From positions 1-23,326 of IMG/VR virus record IMGVR_UViG_3300045741_000515: a stretch of 23,326 nt of DNA; one strand, 5' to 3'. A program made the translations under genes and the position numbers. Within the stretch, counting starts at the first letter, position 1. Every line of letters starts with the position of its first letter. This DNA is from a virus. The notes beneath the pieces were generated by a model. It saw nothing but the letters and a program-made list of their open reading frames with translations. It did no database searches and had not been told where the DNA came from. Positions 6,155-12,806 of this stretch are shown here, piece by piece.

Positions 6155-6441
6155 GCGACACTGACGTCGTGCAGCTGGCGAAGGACGTACTGGACGAGCC
6201 CGCGCAGTCCGTATGGTCAGGTCATGCGCGCATGCTTGCTCGCGCCGTCCTGGCCAAGCATGCCGAACTCGACATCATGGCTATGGAGCGAGACGCCTTT
6301 CGCGTCGACTGCGACCAGCTCCGCGCCGCGCTGAGAGAGGCGCTTGATATTTGGCAAGCGCGGTGGACGCCCTTCGAAGATGAATCACATCGGATAGAGG
6401 CACGCATCGCCGATCTCCGCAGGCTACTTGGAGCGCCATGA
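6151..6441 (+). CDS. Helical protein, paralogue of the 5511 gene (96 aa)
   Basis: ATG in ATGA overlap. Shares two blocks with the 5511 gene product: an N-terminal helix (LARAVLAKHAELD versus FAKVLIEQHAEIH) and the C-terminal LRAALREALD-W ... IADLRRLL module. The duplication is old, since the proteins are clearly diverged. It probably forms helical bundles. No function recognised. Confidence 0.65.
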   Translation: MSDTDVVQLAKDVLDEPAQSVWSGHARMLARAVLAKHAELDIMAMERDAFRVDCDQLRAALREALDIWQARWTPFEDESHRIEARIADLRRLLGAP

Positions 6442-6758
6442 GCGACAGCAAATTCGAACACCCGGCAGGTATACCCGACGCTCTGTTTACTTCAGAAATG
6501 GTCGGCGAATCGATCGACATGTCGACGCTACCGCTCGATGAACAGCGTGCGATCATGGGCTTCGCGGTGCAGGACATCGCCGACGATGGGCCAGAAGATC
6601 GTGGCACGTTCGTCATCACCGCGTACGTACCGGCGACGACCATCACGCACACAAACGGTCCGATGTCACGCGAGACGATCCGCCACTGGCGTATCAGGCG
6701 TCGCGCCACAAAACAGCGAATGCGGCAGACACGCAAGCGCCGTAGGGGATATGCATGA
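6438..6758 (+). CDS. Hypothetical protein with basic C terminus (106 aa)
   Basis: ATG in ATGA overlap with the previous stop. The N-terminal two-thirds are acidic and mixed alpha/beta (MSTLPLDEQRAIMGFAVQDIADDGPED). The last 30 residues are strongly basic (HWRIRRRATKQRMRQTRKRR), which suggests nucleic-acid binding. Its stop is in the same frame as the following open frame at 6771, only 12 nt away. Function unknown. Confidence 0.6.
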   Translation: MSDSKFEHPAGIPDALFTSEMVGESIDMSTLPLDEQRAIMGFAVQDIADDGPEDRGTFVITAYVPATTITHTNGPMSRETIRHWRIRRRATKQRMRQTRKRRRGYA

Positions 6759-6770
6759 CCGATCAAGGCA

Positions 6771-7004
6771 ATGCGCCATGGCGTCCCAATTCCAGTCATC
6801 CAGCCGCAGCACATCACGGCAATGAAGCTGCAGGCCGGTCGCCCCAAGGACGTGGTCGACCTCGAGTTTCTGCTCCTCGATAGCGGGATGGCCTACAGCA
6901 AGGCTCGAAATCTTGTCAAACGATATCTCGGGGTGTACGCAGCCGAGGAGCTCGATCGATTGCTCGATGAACTGAAATGGCAGCGCACACGTCGGCGTCG
7001 GTAG
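6771..7004 (+). CDS. C-terminal fragment of a nucleotidyltransferase-like protein (77 aa)
   Basis: The sequence PIPVIQPQHITAMKLQAGRPKD-VVDLEFLL followed by VKRYLGVYAAEELDRLLDEL resembles the C-terminal part of MNT/AbiEii-like or DUF6036-like nucleotidyltransferases, where a K-x-x-A-G-R-x-x-D segment is followed by a helical tail. The N-terminal catalytic half (G-S-x10-D-x-D) is absent. It is therefore either a truncated relic or a repurposed small protein. A weak AAGG precedes the ATG. A rival ATG at 6755 (ATGA with the upstream stop) opens a 42-codon frame without coding character. Confidence 0.5.
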   Translation: MRHGVPIPVIQPQHITAMKLQAGRPKDVVDLEFLLLDSGMAYSKARNLVKRYLGVYAAEELDRLLDELKWQRTRRRR

Positions 7005-7009
7005 CACAG

Positions 7010-7038
7010 TTGCGGCGTCACGCGCGCGGTGATAGCGT
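7010..7038 (+). promoter_or_regulatory. Candidate leaderless promoter for the lysis cassette
   Basis: TTGCGG (7010-7015), 17-nt spacer and TAGCGT (7033-7038) lie 8 nt before the ATG at 7047. A start point 6-8 nt after the -10 would give an mRNA with almost no 5' leader, and the gene has no convincing Shine-Dalgarno. Confidence 0.4.
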
Positions 7039-7046
7039 CTAGGGTT

Positions 7047-7298
7047 ATGTGGTCCGCCATCAAAGAAATGCTGTCCAGCAAAAAGGCTATCGCCATGATC
7101 ATCGCCGGCGCCGTTTGGGCTGCCGGTCGCCTCGGATGGCATGTCGACTCGAGCGAAATGACCGCGGCGATTAGCCCGTTGTTGACGTACATCCTTGCGC
7201 AGGGCGTTGCTGACTTCGGCAAGGGCGCCGCACAGGTGAAGGCGGCGTCCGCGGCGATTGCCGCGCTACCGGCCGAGCCTGCCGCGCCAGCTGCTTGA
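7047..7298 (+). CDS. Holin-like two-TM protein (83 aa)
   Basis: Start at ATG 7047; an in-frame GTG at 7029 lies inside the promoter. Two hydrophobic segments are visible: residues about 13-32 (KAIAMIIAGAVWAAGRLGW) and about 44-60 (AAISPLLTYILAQGVADFG). A short charged stretch and an Ala/Pro-rich tail follow. Size, topology and position directly before spanin-like genes fit a class II holin, which would permeabilise the inner membrane at a set time. No sequence-level holin family can be named. The stop overlaps the next ATG (TGATG). Confidence 0.65.
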   Translation: MWSAIKEMLSSKKAIAMIIAGAVWAAGRLGWHVDSSEMTAAISPLLTYILAQGVADFGKGAAQVKAASAAIAALPAEPAAPAA

Positions 7299-7750
7299 TG
7301 TGGGAAGTAATCGTCGGCGCTTTCGGCGCCACTGCGGTCGCCTTGGCCGGATTCGGGCTGAGCTTCACTGCGCTCCGGCGCTCGAGTCGCGATGCCGACC
7401 GCGCCGACAAGTCAGAGGCCGACCTGAAGGCGTCCATTGCGGCGCTGGCAATCAGTGAGCACTCCGCCGAGATGCTTCGCCGTGAAACCACGGACCTCAA
7501 GCTGACCAACGCAGCCCTGATGGCCAGGGCTACCACCGCGGAGAGACAGCGCGATGATCTCCTCCATGCGATCGAAAACGTTCCGCCTGGCGCCGACAGT
7601 GGCGGCACTCTCATTGCTGCTGTGCATGGCGAGCTTGAACGCCTGCGGACACTGTCCCAGGCCGCAACCGGCGCCGCCGCCGGAAGTCAGACTGGCGGAG
7701 AGACCGGCATCGTGCATGACGCCGCCGCCGGCGGTCCTGCCAAACCCTGA
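7298..7750 (+). CDS. Inner-membrane spanin-like protein (Rz-type, 150 aa)
   Basis: An N-terminal membrane segment (residues about 3-24, IVGAFGATAVALAGFGLSFTA) is followed by a long charged helical region (about 25-95, rich in E, R, K and A), compatible with a periplasmic coiled coil, then a Gly/Ala-rich tail. Position after a holin-like gene and overlap with an out-of-frame lipoprotein gene match the Rz/Rz1 arrangement. Spanins fuse inner and outer membranes in the last step of Gram-negative lysis, so the host is Gram-negative. Start at ATG 7298; a TTG at 7295 is less likely. Confidence 0.65.
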   Translation: MWEVIVGAFGATAVALAGFGLSFTALRRSSRDADRADKSEADLKASIAALAISEHSAEMLRRETTDLKLTNAALMARATTAERQRDDLLHAIENVPPGADSGGTLIAAVHGELERLRTLSQAATGAAAGSQTGGETGIVHDAAAGGPAKP

Positions 7751-7871
7751 CCGTTGGACGACTCCAACGGCCGGCGGTTCGGCCGTCATCCCATCGTCTG
7801 AACTCGTCGCTATCGTCGCGCTGCTCCACGCCTACAACGAGAGCCTCGCAGCCTGTGCCGCCGTCCACTAG
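7554..7871 (+). CDS. Outer-membrane spanin-like lipoprotein (Rz1-type, 105 aa)
   Basis: Begins inside the previous gene in the +1 frame and extends past its end. Signal peptide with a basic N terminus, hydrophobic core (VAALSLLLCMASLNAC) and lipobox L-N-A-C (Cys31 from ATG 7554; ATG 7566 is an alternative start). The mature part is proline-rich (PRPQPAPPPEVRLAERP, then TPPPAVLPNP), as in Rz1. The mature protein would be anchored in the outer membrane and contact the inner spanin. Its last 17 nt overlap the next gene. Confidence 0.7.
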   Translation: MISSMRSKTFRLAPTVAALSLLLCMASLNACGHCPRPQPAPPPEVRLAERPASCMTPPPAVLPNPDRWTTPTAGGSAVIPSSELVAIVALLHAYNESLAACAAVH

Positions 7872-8418
7872 AAAGAGGGCGCCGCGCTGCGCGTACATCG
7901 AGCGCGACCAGCGATGTCGACGTGCGGGAATCGGCAATCCGCCGCTCTGCGAGGCGCATCGGCTCGTGTTAGAGGATGAGGCCATGCGTCCGCAGCGCTC
8001 CGGAGAGAAACTCGTCGGGCTCATCGGTCGCGCGTTGCGTGGCCAGAAGATCTCAGACGATCATCTGTATGCTGGCGTAGAGGATTTCGTGCAGATGTTC
8101 TCTCGCGCGCCGGACGACCCGCCGCACAATCCAATCGAAGCAGCTCGAGCTCGCGCGCAAGACTTCCTGCGACGCGCCAATGCCCAGCAGGGTCACCGCC
8201 AGGCGCCGCCGAGGCCGCCGCCGCGAAAACCGACTGGGCCCGACCCTCGGGTAACCCTTGGCTTCGCCGCCGGCCAGAAGGTCACCGTTGCCGAGGTGAA
8301 AGCCCGGCACCGAGACCTGGCCCGCCGCCACCACCCAGACAAGGGTGGCGACGTCAGGCGAATGGCCGCCGTGAACGATGCCGTCAAGCAGCTACTCTCC
8401 GAGCTTCGTACCACCTGA
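7855..8418 (+). CDS. J-domain protein with N-terminal Cys/His module (187 aa)
   Basis: GTG start at 7855 overlaps the spanin gene end. Residues 12-34 hold C-x8-C-x10-C-x2-H (ending PPLCEAH), a probable zinc-binding module. A helical middle and a Pro/Arg-rich linker (RQAPPRPPPRKP) follow. The C terminus is a J-domain: the helix-II stretch VAEVKARHRDLARR, the HPD motif at 160-162 (HPDKGGD) and helix III. J-domains stimulate DnaK ATPase, so it may recruit host Hsp70 for virion assembly or replication (inference). The same type of Cys/His module begins the phosphatase at 11723-12304. Confidence 0.75.
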   Translation: MPPSTRKRAPRCAYIERDQRCRRAGIGNPPLCEAHRLVLEDEAMRPQRSGEKLVGLIGRALRGQKISDDHLYAGVEDFVQMFSRAPDDPPHNPIEAARARAQDFLRRANAQQGHRQAPPRPPPRKPTGPDPRVTLGFAAGQKVTVAEVKARHRDLARRHHPDKGGDVRRMAAVNDAVKQLLSELRTT

Positions 8419-8443
8419 CAGCAGCCTCCGCGCCCTGTAGGAT
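8415..8443 (+). promoter_or_regulatory. Candidate leaderless promoter for the virion module
   Basis: CTGACA (8415-8420, 5/6 to TTGACA), 17-nt spacer and TAGGAT (8438-8443). The GTG start of the transglycosylase is 6 nt downstream, so the predicted start point is at the start codon. The AGGA inside the -10 could act as a Shine-Dalgarno if transcription came from upstream. Confidence 0.45.
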
Positions 8444-8449
8444 GGGGCG

Positions 8450-9151
8450 GTGCCCGTCTTGCGTGGTAGCGCGCTGTTTGGGGGTCCGCATGGCGGACGC
8501 CGGCCCGTTCGCGCGCGAGCTCCAATGCAGGTTGGTGACGCGTCCATCGACCTCGTCTTCCCGGCGGCGGTCGAGCAGTGGCGCTCGCTGGTCCAGAAGT
8601 ACGCAGGAGCGACGCCGATACCGTTCCTTCTGGCGTGGATCCAAAAGGAGTCGGGCGGTAACCCATGCTCCTACACCAGCCTACGCGAGAGCGGGGTCTT
8701 CCAACTCATGCCGCCCGACAACTTGACTCAGGGCGGCACCACTGAGGCTGCGCTCCGCGCTGCTTGTATCGGTTCGTCGCAGTCTCCTGCGCGAGCACTG
8801 ACCAACGACGAGGCCGAGGAGCAAATCCGCTCTGGGATGCAGTACGTCGACTACGCTCGCAGCTACGCGCGTGCTCTGGTCAACTGGCCGGAATCCGGGA
8901 CCGATTTCTGGAAGCTCGTCAAGATGGTCCACGTCGCGCCAGCTCGAGTGTCTCAGTACGCGCCGGGCACATCGAGCTGGGCGGAGTTCCGCAAGGCCGC
9001 GGCGCCGACCACGCCGGCATCATGGCTCGACAACGCCGAATGGGTCGGGTCCTATGGCGTTGGCGGCGGCGGTTCGACCACGGCGATACTTGTGCTCGCT
9101 GCGATTTCGATCGTCGGAGCCATGCTCTATCTTCGCAACAGGAGCCGTTGA
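8450..9151 (+). CDS. Membrane-anchored lytic transglycosylase (233 aa)
   Basis: An SLT-like (goose-lysozyme fold) peptidoglycan-cleaving domain spans roughly residues 35-160. The likely catalytic Glu67 lies in QKESGGNP, followed by the family hallmark ESGVFQLMP. The C terminus has a Gly-rich linker and one membrane segment (about 210-227, TTAILVLAAISIVGAMLYL) with a basic end. It would cleave the glycan backbone during entry or release. C-terminal anchoring is unusual for an endolysin and suggests a virion- or membrane-bound enzyme. The GTG start at 8450 sits behind a promoter/AGGA; an internal ATG at 8525 has no ribosome-binding site. Confidence 0.8.
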   Translation: MPVLRGSALFGGPHGGRRPVRARAPMQVGDASIDLVFPAAVEQWRSLVQKYAGATPIPFLLAWIQKESGGNPCSYTSLRESGVFQLMPPDNLTQGGTTEAALRAACIGSSQSPARALTNDEAEEQIRSGMQYVDYARSYARALVNWPESGTDFWKLVKMVHVAPARVSQYAPGTSSWAEFRKAAAPTTPASWLDNAEWVGSYGVGGGGSTTAILVLAAISIVGAMLYLRNRSR

Positions 9152-9642
9152 TGTTTGGAAAGCAAGCCCCGACCTCGTCTCAAAAGCTCGGCGTCAACAC
9201 CTCGACGGACCGAACCATCGGAACGGCACCGGCGCCATCGCCAGCGCTTGCCGGCGCCGAGGTCAAGACCGAGGTCAACACGTACATCGCCAAGCCGGCG
9301 TCCGACGGCACGGCGGCGGTGCTCTACAACGGCGACCGACAGTACGCTCGAGTCACGTTGGTTCTTGAGACCGCGGGACCGGTCGTGGTCGGGACGAAGC
9401 AACAGCTCTACCCGGTCACCTCGGGCAAGGGCGAGCGCCTTGACACTGGCGTTCCGTTCACCTTCAACATCGCCAAGGGCGACCGCATCTGGGTGGCAAC
9501 TACGTCGATCAACCGAATCAAGGTTCAGATCGGCCCAGTGCCGTGGCTCGAGCAGATCACCGGCCTGCTTGGCGGCATCGTCTCGCAGGTCACCGGCGTT
9601 CTCGGCGGCCTCGTCTCGAAGATCACCGGAGGACGACAGTGA
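9151..9642 (+). CDS. Probable virion protein (163 aa)
   Basis: ATG overlaps the transglycosylase stop (TGATG). An N-terminal Ser/Thr/Ala/Pro-rich linker (1-35) leads to a beta-rich domain (about 36-125, with YNGDRQYARVTLVLETAG and FTFNIAKGDRIWVATT). The C terminus has a repeated hydrophobic element (GLLGGIVSQ, VLGGLVSKITGG) that looks amphipathic or membrane-associated. It has no recognised homologue from memory. The context, between a transglycosylase and a beta-rich 266-aa protein, suggests a capsid, vertex or membrane-associated virion component. Confidence 0.55.
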   Translation: MFGKQAPTSSQKLGVNTSTDRTIGTAPAPSPALAGAEVKTEVNTYIAKPASDGTAAVLYNGDRQYARVTLVLETAGPVVVGTKQQLYPVTSGKGERLDTGVPFTFNIAKGDRIWVATTSINRIKVQIGPVPWLEQITGLLGGIVSQVTGVLGGLVSKITGGRQ

Positions 9643-10439
9643 GCTACCCGCAGCCGAACGCAGATCAGTACGCCATCAACGGCTACCAGTATTTCCGCCT
9701 CAACACTCTCTTGAGCTCGCCGGGCGACATCTACGAGTCACAGCAGAGCAGCCTCGCGCTGTCGCTAGGGCCCGACTCCGACATCTCGAAGGTCGCGGTG
9801 GCGTACTTCGACGACCAGGTTCCGACGTTCATGCAGATGACGTCCATCGGGTCGGAGCGAACGTTCGTGGGCCGCATTGATGCGCGCAACGAGGTTCCGT
9901 ATCAGCCCAGCAACCGGCCGGGTCGTATCTTCTTTTGGTCGGACGACCTATACGACACGTCGTTTCGCCCGCCCGGTTTCAGCGTGCTCAACGACAAGTT
10001 CAACGTCGTCACGCCACGTCTGGATGTGATCCAATACTTCTCGACGCCGCCGACGCTACTGCCGGCGCGCAACGACAAGACGTACAACTTCCAGAACATC
10101 GTCACGGGCGTGAGTCCGACGTTCAACTCGTACTTGATGATCCCATACTGGGGTCGCAAGTACGCGATGGTCGAGCTCACGAACAAATCGACCGGGGCGA
10201 CTGGGTTCTCCTTGTCCGGTGTCAACTTCGCCGTTTCGCCGTCGTCCGCTGGCTATACTCAGATCACCACGATCGTCGCGGACGCTCCCATCGGCGTCAA
10301 CGCCCAGGTCTCGGCGCTCGTCAAGTCCGACGCGCACGGCATGTTTGACATGCTGATGCTCACCTTCCATCGCGTAAACGCCGCCGACGTGGTGATGGGT
10401 CCCGTCCGTGTCTTCGTGAGCGATTCCACCACCAGCTAG
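9639..10439 (+). CDS. Probable virion protein, capsid candidate (266 aa)
   Basis: GTG start with GGAGG (9628-9632), overlapping the previous stop (GTGA). The protein is beta-rich and cysteine-free, with many aromatic and Pro-containing loops (NGYQYFRLNTLL, RIFFWSDDLYDTSFRPPGF, NSYLMIPYWGRKYAMVELTNKS). There is no signal peptide or membrane segment. It is the largest product of this cluster and has the length and character of a small major capsid or spike protein. Membership of the double-jelly-roll class is only a possibility. Confidence 0.55.
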   Translation: MSYPQPNADQYAINGYQYFRLNTLLSSPGDIYESQQSSLALSLGPDSDISKVAVAYFDDQVPTFMQMTSIGSERTFVGRIDARNEVPYQPSNRPGRIFFWSDDLYDTSFRPPGFSVLNDKFNVVTPRLDVIQYFSTPPTLLPARNDKTYNFQNIVTGVSPTFNSYLMIPYWGRKYAMVELTNKSTGATGFSLSGVNFAVSPSSAGYTQITTIVADAPIGVNAQVSALVKSDAHGMFDMLMLTFHRVNAADVVMGPVRVFVSDSTTS

Positions 10440-10451
10440 GACGACATCACC

Positions 10452-10814
10452 ATGACCATCGCAGCAGATTTACCGTCGGCAGCCGGCCTAGCGTTCAACA
10501 ATCTTCAGATCAAGTGGCTGTCGAACAACCTGAAATCAGCACTCACCGCGTTCTGGCAGGGGACCATCGCCACGTTCCCCGAACAGGAGATTAGCTCGCA
10601 TCCGGTCTCAAACTGGCTGTCGGTGATTGCGTCCATCGCGGACCAGCTCACGGCGACCAACGTGCCATATGACGGCCTGACCAACGCCGCCAACGCGGTC
10701 TACCGCCTGTGCTGGATGACGAACTACCTCGACATCACCAATCAGATCACCGACGCGCAAGCGAGACTCGGACCAAACAGCATCCTCGTCCAGTACAACA
10801 GCGCGTTCGGATGA
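10452..10814 (+). CDS. Helical virion-module protein (120 aa)
   Basis: ATG preceded by AGGA (10438-10441), partly inside the upstream stop. The protein is almost wholly helical and neutral, beginning MTIAADLPSAAGLAFNNLQ, with AFWQGTIATF and SNWLSVIASIADQLTATN segments and a helix ending NQITDAQARLG. No motif identifies it. Co-transcription with the two preceding genes suggests a structural or assembly role. Confidence 0.55.
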   Translation: MTIAADLPSAAGLAFNNLQIKWLSNNLKSALTAFWQGTIATFPEQEISSHPVSNWLSVIASIADQLTATNVPYDGLTNAANAVYRLCWMTNYLDITNQITDAQARLGPNSILVQYNSAFG

Positions 10815-10823
10815 GGAGAAAAA

Positions 10824-11051
10824 ATGAGAGTGATCGATGCTCATACTGGACGAGAAATCAAAGAAGGCGACACCGTAAAGCTTCCCGGAAGCGGATGGTA
10901 TCGAGTCCTGAAAATCAAACCGGGGCTATTGTCCGCGTCGATGTTGGCTGCCTCAAGTAACGCCGCAATGGATGGTCGATGGCTCCCACTGCAAGTGCGC
11001 TGGACTCACCCGGATTTCCTGTTTTCACATGTTGCGTTTGCTCCTACTTGA
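10824..11051 (+). CDS. Small hypothetical protein (75 aa)
   Basis: ATG with a good AGGAG (10815-10819) just after the previous stop. Begins MRVIDAHTGREIKEGDTV, then GSGWYRVLKIKPGLL: a probable SH3-like beta-barrel start. VRWTHPDFLFSHVAFAPT closes the protein. The D-x-x-x-G-R-E-I-x-x-G-D-x-V motif recurs in small phage proteins of unknown function. Confidence 0.65.
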   Translation: MRVIDAHTGREIKEGDTVKLPGSGWYRVLKIKPGLLSASMLAASSNAAMDGRWLPLQVRWTHPDFLFSHVAFAPT

Positions 11052-11069
11052 CCGGCCGACTGAGCGTCC

Positions 11070-11103
11070 TTGACGCAACCCATGCGGGTAAGTACAATGT
11101 ACT
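11070..11103 (+). promoter_or_regulatory. Promoter and palindromic operator of the toxin-antitoxin pair
   Basis: TTGACG (11070-11075), 17-nt spacer and TACAAT (11093-11098, 5/6). The perfect 13-bp palindrome AGTACA-A-TGTACT (11091-11103) overlaps the -10 box, where an antitoxin dimer could bind and shut off transcription. The ATG at 11107 lies 8 nt beyond the -10, so the mRNA would be leaderless or nearly so. Confidence 0.6.
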
Positions 11104-11106
11104 ACC

Positions 11107-11331
11107 ATGAGGACCAAGGTTATCAGGACCGGCAACAGTCGAGCTGTACTGATTCCGGCGTCAATCTCGACCTCCGAGGCGCAAGACTGGAACATTGGCG
11201 ACGAGGTTGAAATCGAGAGCATCCCCTCCGGGCTTCATATCAGAAGGAAGCCAAGACGGTCGGTGCTGACGATCGCCAAAAGAGTGATGAAACGCAACGA
11301 GGCGATGCTCCACGCGCTGGCAAAGCGATGA
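11107..11331 (+). CDS. AbrB/MazE-type antitoxin (74 aa)
   Basis: The N-terminal 48 residues (MRTKVIRTGNSRAVLIPAS, then WNIGDEVEIE and LHIRR) match the swapped-hairpin SpoVT/AbrB DNA-binding fold of MazE-like antitoxins. The basic helical tail should bind and neutralise the toxin. It overlaps the Doc-like gene by 4 nt (ATGA). Likely represses its own promoter through the AGTACA-A-TGTACT palindrome. AbrB-type rather than Phd-type partners for Doc toxins are a known variant. Confidence 0.8.
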   Translation: MRTKVIRTGNSRAVLIPASISTSEAQDWNIGDEVEIESIPSGLHIRRKPRRSVLTIAKRVMKRNEAMLHALAKR

Positions 11332-11726
11332 TCGTAACTTACCTCTCCGTGTCAGACGTTCTCGAAATCCACCAACACGCCATTGAATTATCGGGCGGAA
11401 TGGAAGGCGTTCGAGATCCGGGAGCACTGGAGGCGGCGGTTATGTCGCCGCAGGCGACCTTTGGTGGCGTGCTGCTGCTTCCATCGCTCGCGGATGTCGC
11501 CGCGGCGTATACGTTCTACCTGTGTAAGTCGCATCCGTTCTTCGATGGAAACAAACGCACGTCGCTGTTTGCCGCTATGACGTTCCTAGAAATGCATGGA
11601 TATGAGATCGAAATCCCTGAATCATGGGAAGACGCTATCGTTCAGGTGGCCAACGGCGAACTATCCAGAGAGCAATTGGCCGACTTGTACGCATCCGAGA
11701 TGGGCGACCGCGGGGATTTCGTTTAG
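11328..11726 (+). CDS. doc: Doc/Fic-family toxin (132 aa)
   Basis: Complete Doc-size protein of the Fic superfamily. The motif HPFFDGNKRTS (His69 to Ser79) is the active loop. The Lys-Arg after Asn follows Doc, where the second Gly of canonical Fic motifs is replaced and the enzyme phosphorylates EF-Tu instead of AMPylating. The upstream segments IHQHAIELSGG and GVRDPGALEAAV, with SLADVAAAYTFYLCK, match the usual death-on-curing layout. Translationally coupled to the antitoxin. Its 3' end overlaps the convergent phosphatase gene by 4 nt. It may stabilise the element or act as an anti-phage module (inference). Confidence 0.85.
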   Translation: MIVTYLSVSDVLEIHQHAIELSGGMEGVRDPGALEAAVMSPQATFGGVLLLPSLADVAAAYTFYLCKSHPFFDGNKRTSLFAAMTFLEMHGYEIEIPESWEDAIVQVANGELSREQLADLYASEMGDRGDFV

Positions 11727-12304
11727 GACGTCGGCGCGCTACTTCGCCTGACCTTCGGTCTTCCGTCGCCGACGATCTCGCAGATCTTCTTCACGAACCA
11801 CGGATTGCACAGCGCCTTCTCGCTGCGGTGCTTGCGAATGTGCGAGACGATCTGCTCTCCGCTCATGGTGGTGAGCTGGTGCAGAGCGAGCGCAACCACG
11901 AGCGCTGACCTGTTCAGACCCATCTGGCAGGTCACCAGCGCACGCTTCCCTTGCACGACGGTCTTGCCTACCGCCACCGAGGTCTGCATCACGAGCTTGA
12001 GTTCTGCTGGGTCGAGCGCATCATCCGGGATGGGGCACCGCAGGACAGTTCCATGGAACGCCAGGCGCTCGGGCTGGAGCTCGGCGGCGCATAGGACGAG
12101 CAAGTCGACCTGCGGGAGGTCGCGGTCGAACGGAGGAGCCCCACCAATCCAGAGGCGCGGTGCGATGGCGCTGGCGTCGTATGGCTTGCGCTTGGCCGCG
12201 GATGCCCATCCACCCCGCTGTCCGGGCGGGGCCTTCGCGTGGAGCTCGCAGAACGGCCCCTCCTGCGCCGCCCATTCGCAGCTCGGCGCGAGGCAGCGGC
12301 TCAC
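11723..12304 (-). CDS. Cysteine-dependent dual-specificity-type phosphatase (193 aa)
   Basis: GTG start at 12304 overlaps the upstream stop (GTGA); the longer open frame to 12400 is rejected. Residues 4-22 form a Cys/His module (C-x4-C-x9-C-x2-H, ending PFCELH), like that of the J-domain protein at 7855. The phosphatase domain starts around IAPRLWIGGAPPF. The P-loop is VTCQMGLNRS, with catalytic Cys126 and Arg132 (C-x5-R). PIPDD (about 92-96) supplies a candidate general-acid Asp. The fold resembles dual-specificity/tyrosine phosphatases. Last gene of a three-gene minus operon; the neighbouring divergent gene is kinase-like. Confidence 0.8.
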   Translation of the reverse strand: MSRCLAPSCEWAAQEGPFCELHAKAPPGQRGGWASAAKRKPYDASAIAPRLWIGGAPPFDRDLPQVDLLVLCAAELQPERLAFHGTVLRCPIPDDALDPAELKLVMQTSVAVGKTVVQGKRALVTCQMGLNRSALVVALALHQLTTMSGEQIVSHIRKHRSEKALCNPWFVKKICEIVGDGRPKVRRSSAPTS

Positions 12305-12540
12305 CCTTCGGCCTTTGGAGCAAAGCCCTGGCACTCGCAGCACCGATACACCTTGCCTGTGTCCGTCGGGTCCGCCGGGGCGAGGCAGACCGTGCCGCAA
12401 CCGCAGTGCTGGGACCTAGCATGCGAGCATGCGACGCATGGCGCCTCATCGTGCCCGCCAACGTACCGTTCAGCCTCGCGCGCGAGCTTGACGGCCGCAG
12501 CCTTCAACGCCTGCCCCCAGGTCGACCTGGGCCTGGTCAT
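12301..12540 (-). CDS. Cys-rich zinc-binding small protein (79 aa)
   Basis: ATG at 12540 overlaps the upstream stop (ATGA) and its stop overlaps the phosphatase GTG. After a basic helix (TWGQALKAAAVKLAREAERY) come three Cys/His clusters: CVACSHARSQHCGCG, a single Cys in TVCLAPADP, and YRCCECQGF. This looks like a zinc ribbon that could bind nucleic acid or protein. It is likely an accessory to the phosphatase operon. No named family. Confidence 0.65.
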   Translation of the reverse strand: MTRPRSTWGQALKAAAVKLAREAERYVGGHDEAPCVACSHARSQHCGCGTVCLAPADPTDTGKVYRCCECQGFAPKAEG

Positions 12541-12806
12541 CTCGCGCGGACCTCGACGTTGGCGCCGCTGGCGGCCTCGAGCTTCTTCATGCGCGCCTCG
12601 GCGATGTCGAGCACGCGGCGGACGCCGGCGAAGTGCTTCGAGTTGAGAAAGTTGGTTTTCTCCTTGACACCGTCACGCTCGAAGACCTTGAAGATTCCGA
12701 CGGAGAGAGCGCCGTTGGAGCGGCGGCGGGAGATCACTGCGGTCACCCCATCCGGGTCGCAAATCTCATCGATGTCCTCATAGCCGTTGCGAATGCCGTT
12801 GTTCAT
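12537..12806 (-). CDS. Phage-type small hypothetical protein (89 aa)
   Basis: First gene of the minus operon. The start at 12806 is preceded on the minus strand by GGAGGAG at good spacing. The protein has a beta-rich first half (VTAVISRRRSNGALSVGIFKVFERDG) then NFLNSKHFAGVRRVLDIAEARMKKLE, a helix. The arrangement of four strands plus a long helix recalls PC4/p15-like single-stranded-DNA-binding proteins in phages, but I hold this only weakly. Confidence 0.6.
   Translation of the reverse strand: MNNGIRNGYEDIDEICDPDGVTAVISRRRSNGALSVGIFKVFERDGVKEKTNFLNSKHFAGVRRVLDIAEARMKKLEAASGANVEVRAR

Noticed and set aside
6755-6883. 42-codon frame at the ATGA overlap
   Set aside because: Low-complexity translation and no relation to known proteins; the overlapping frame from 6771 resembles a real domain.
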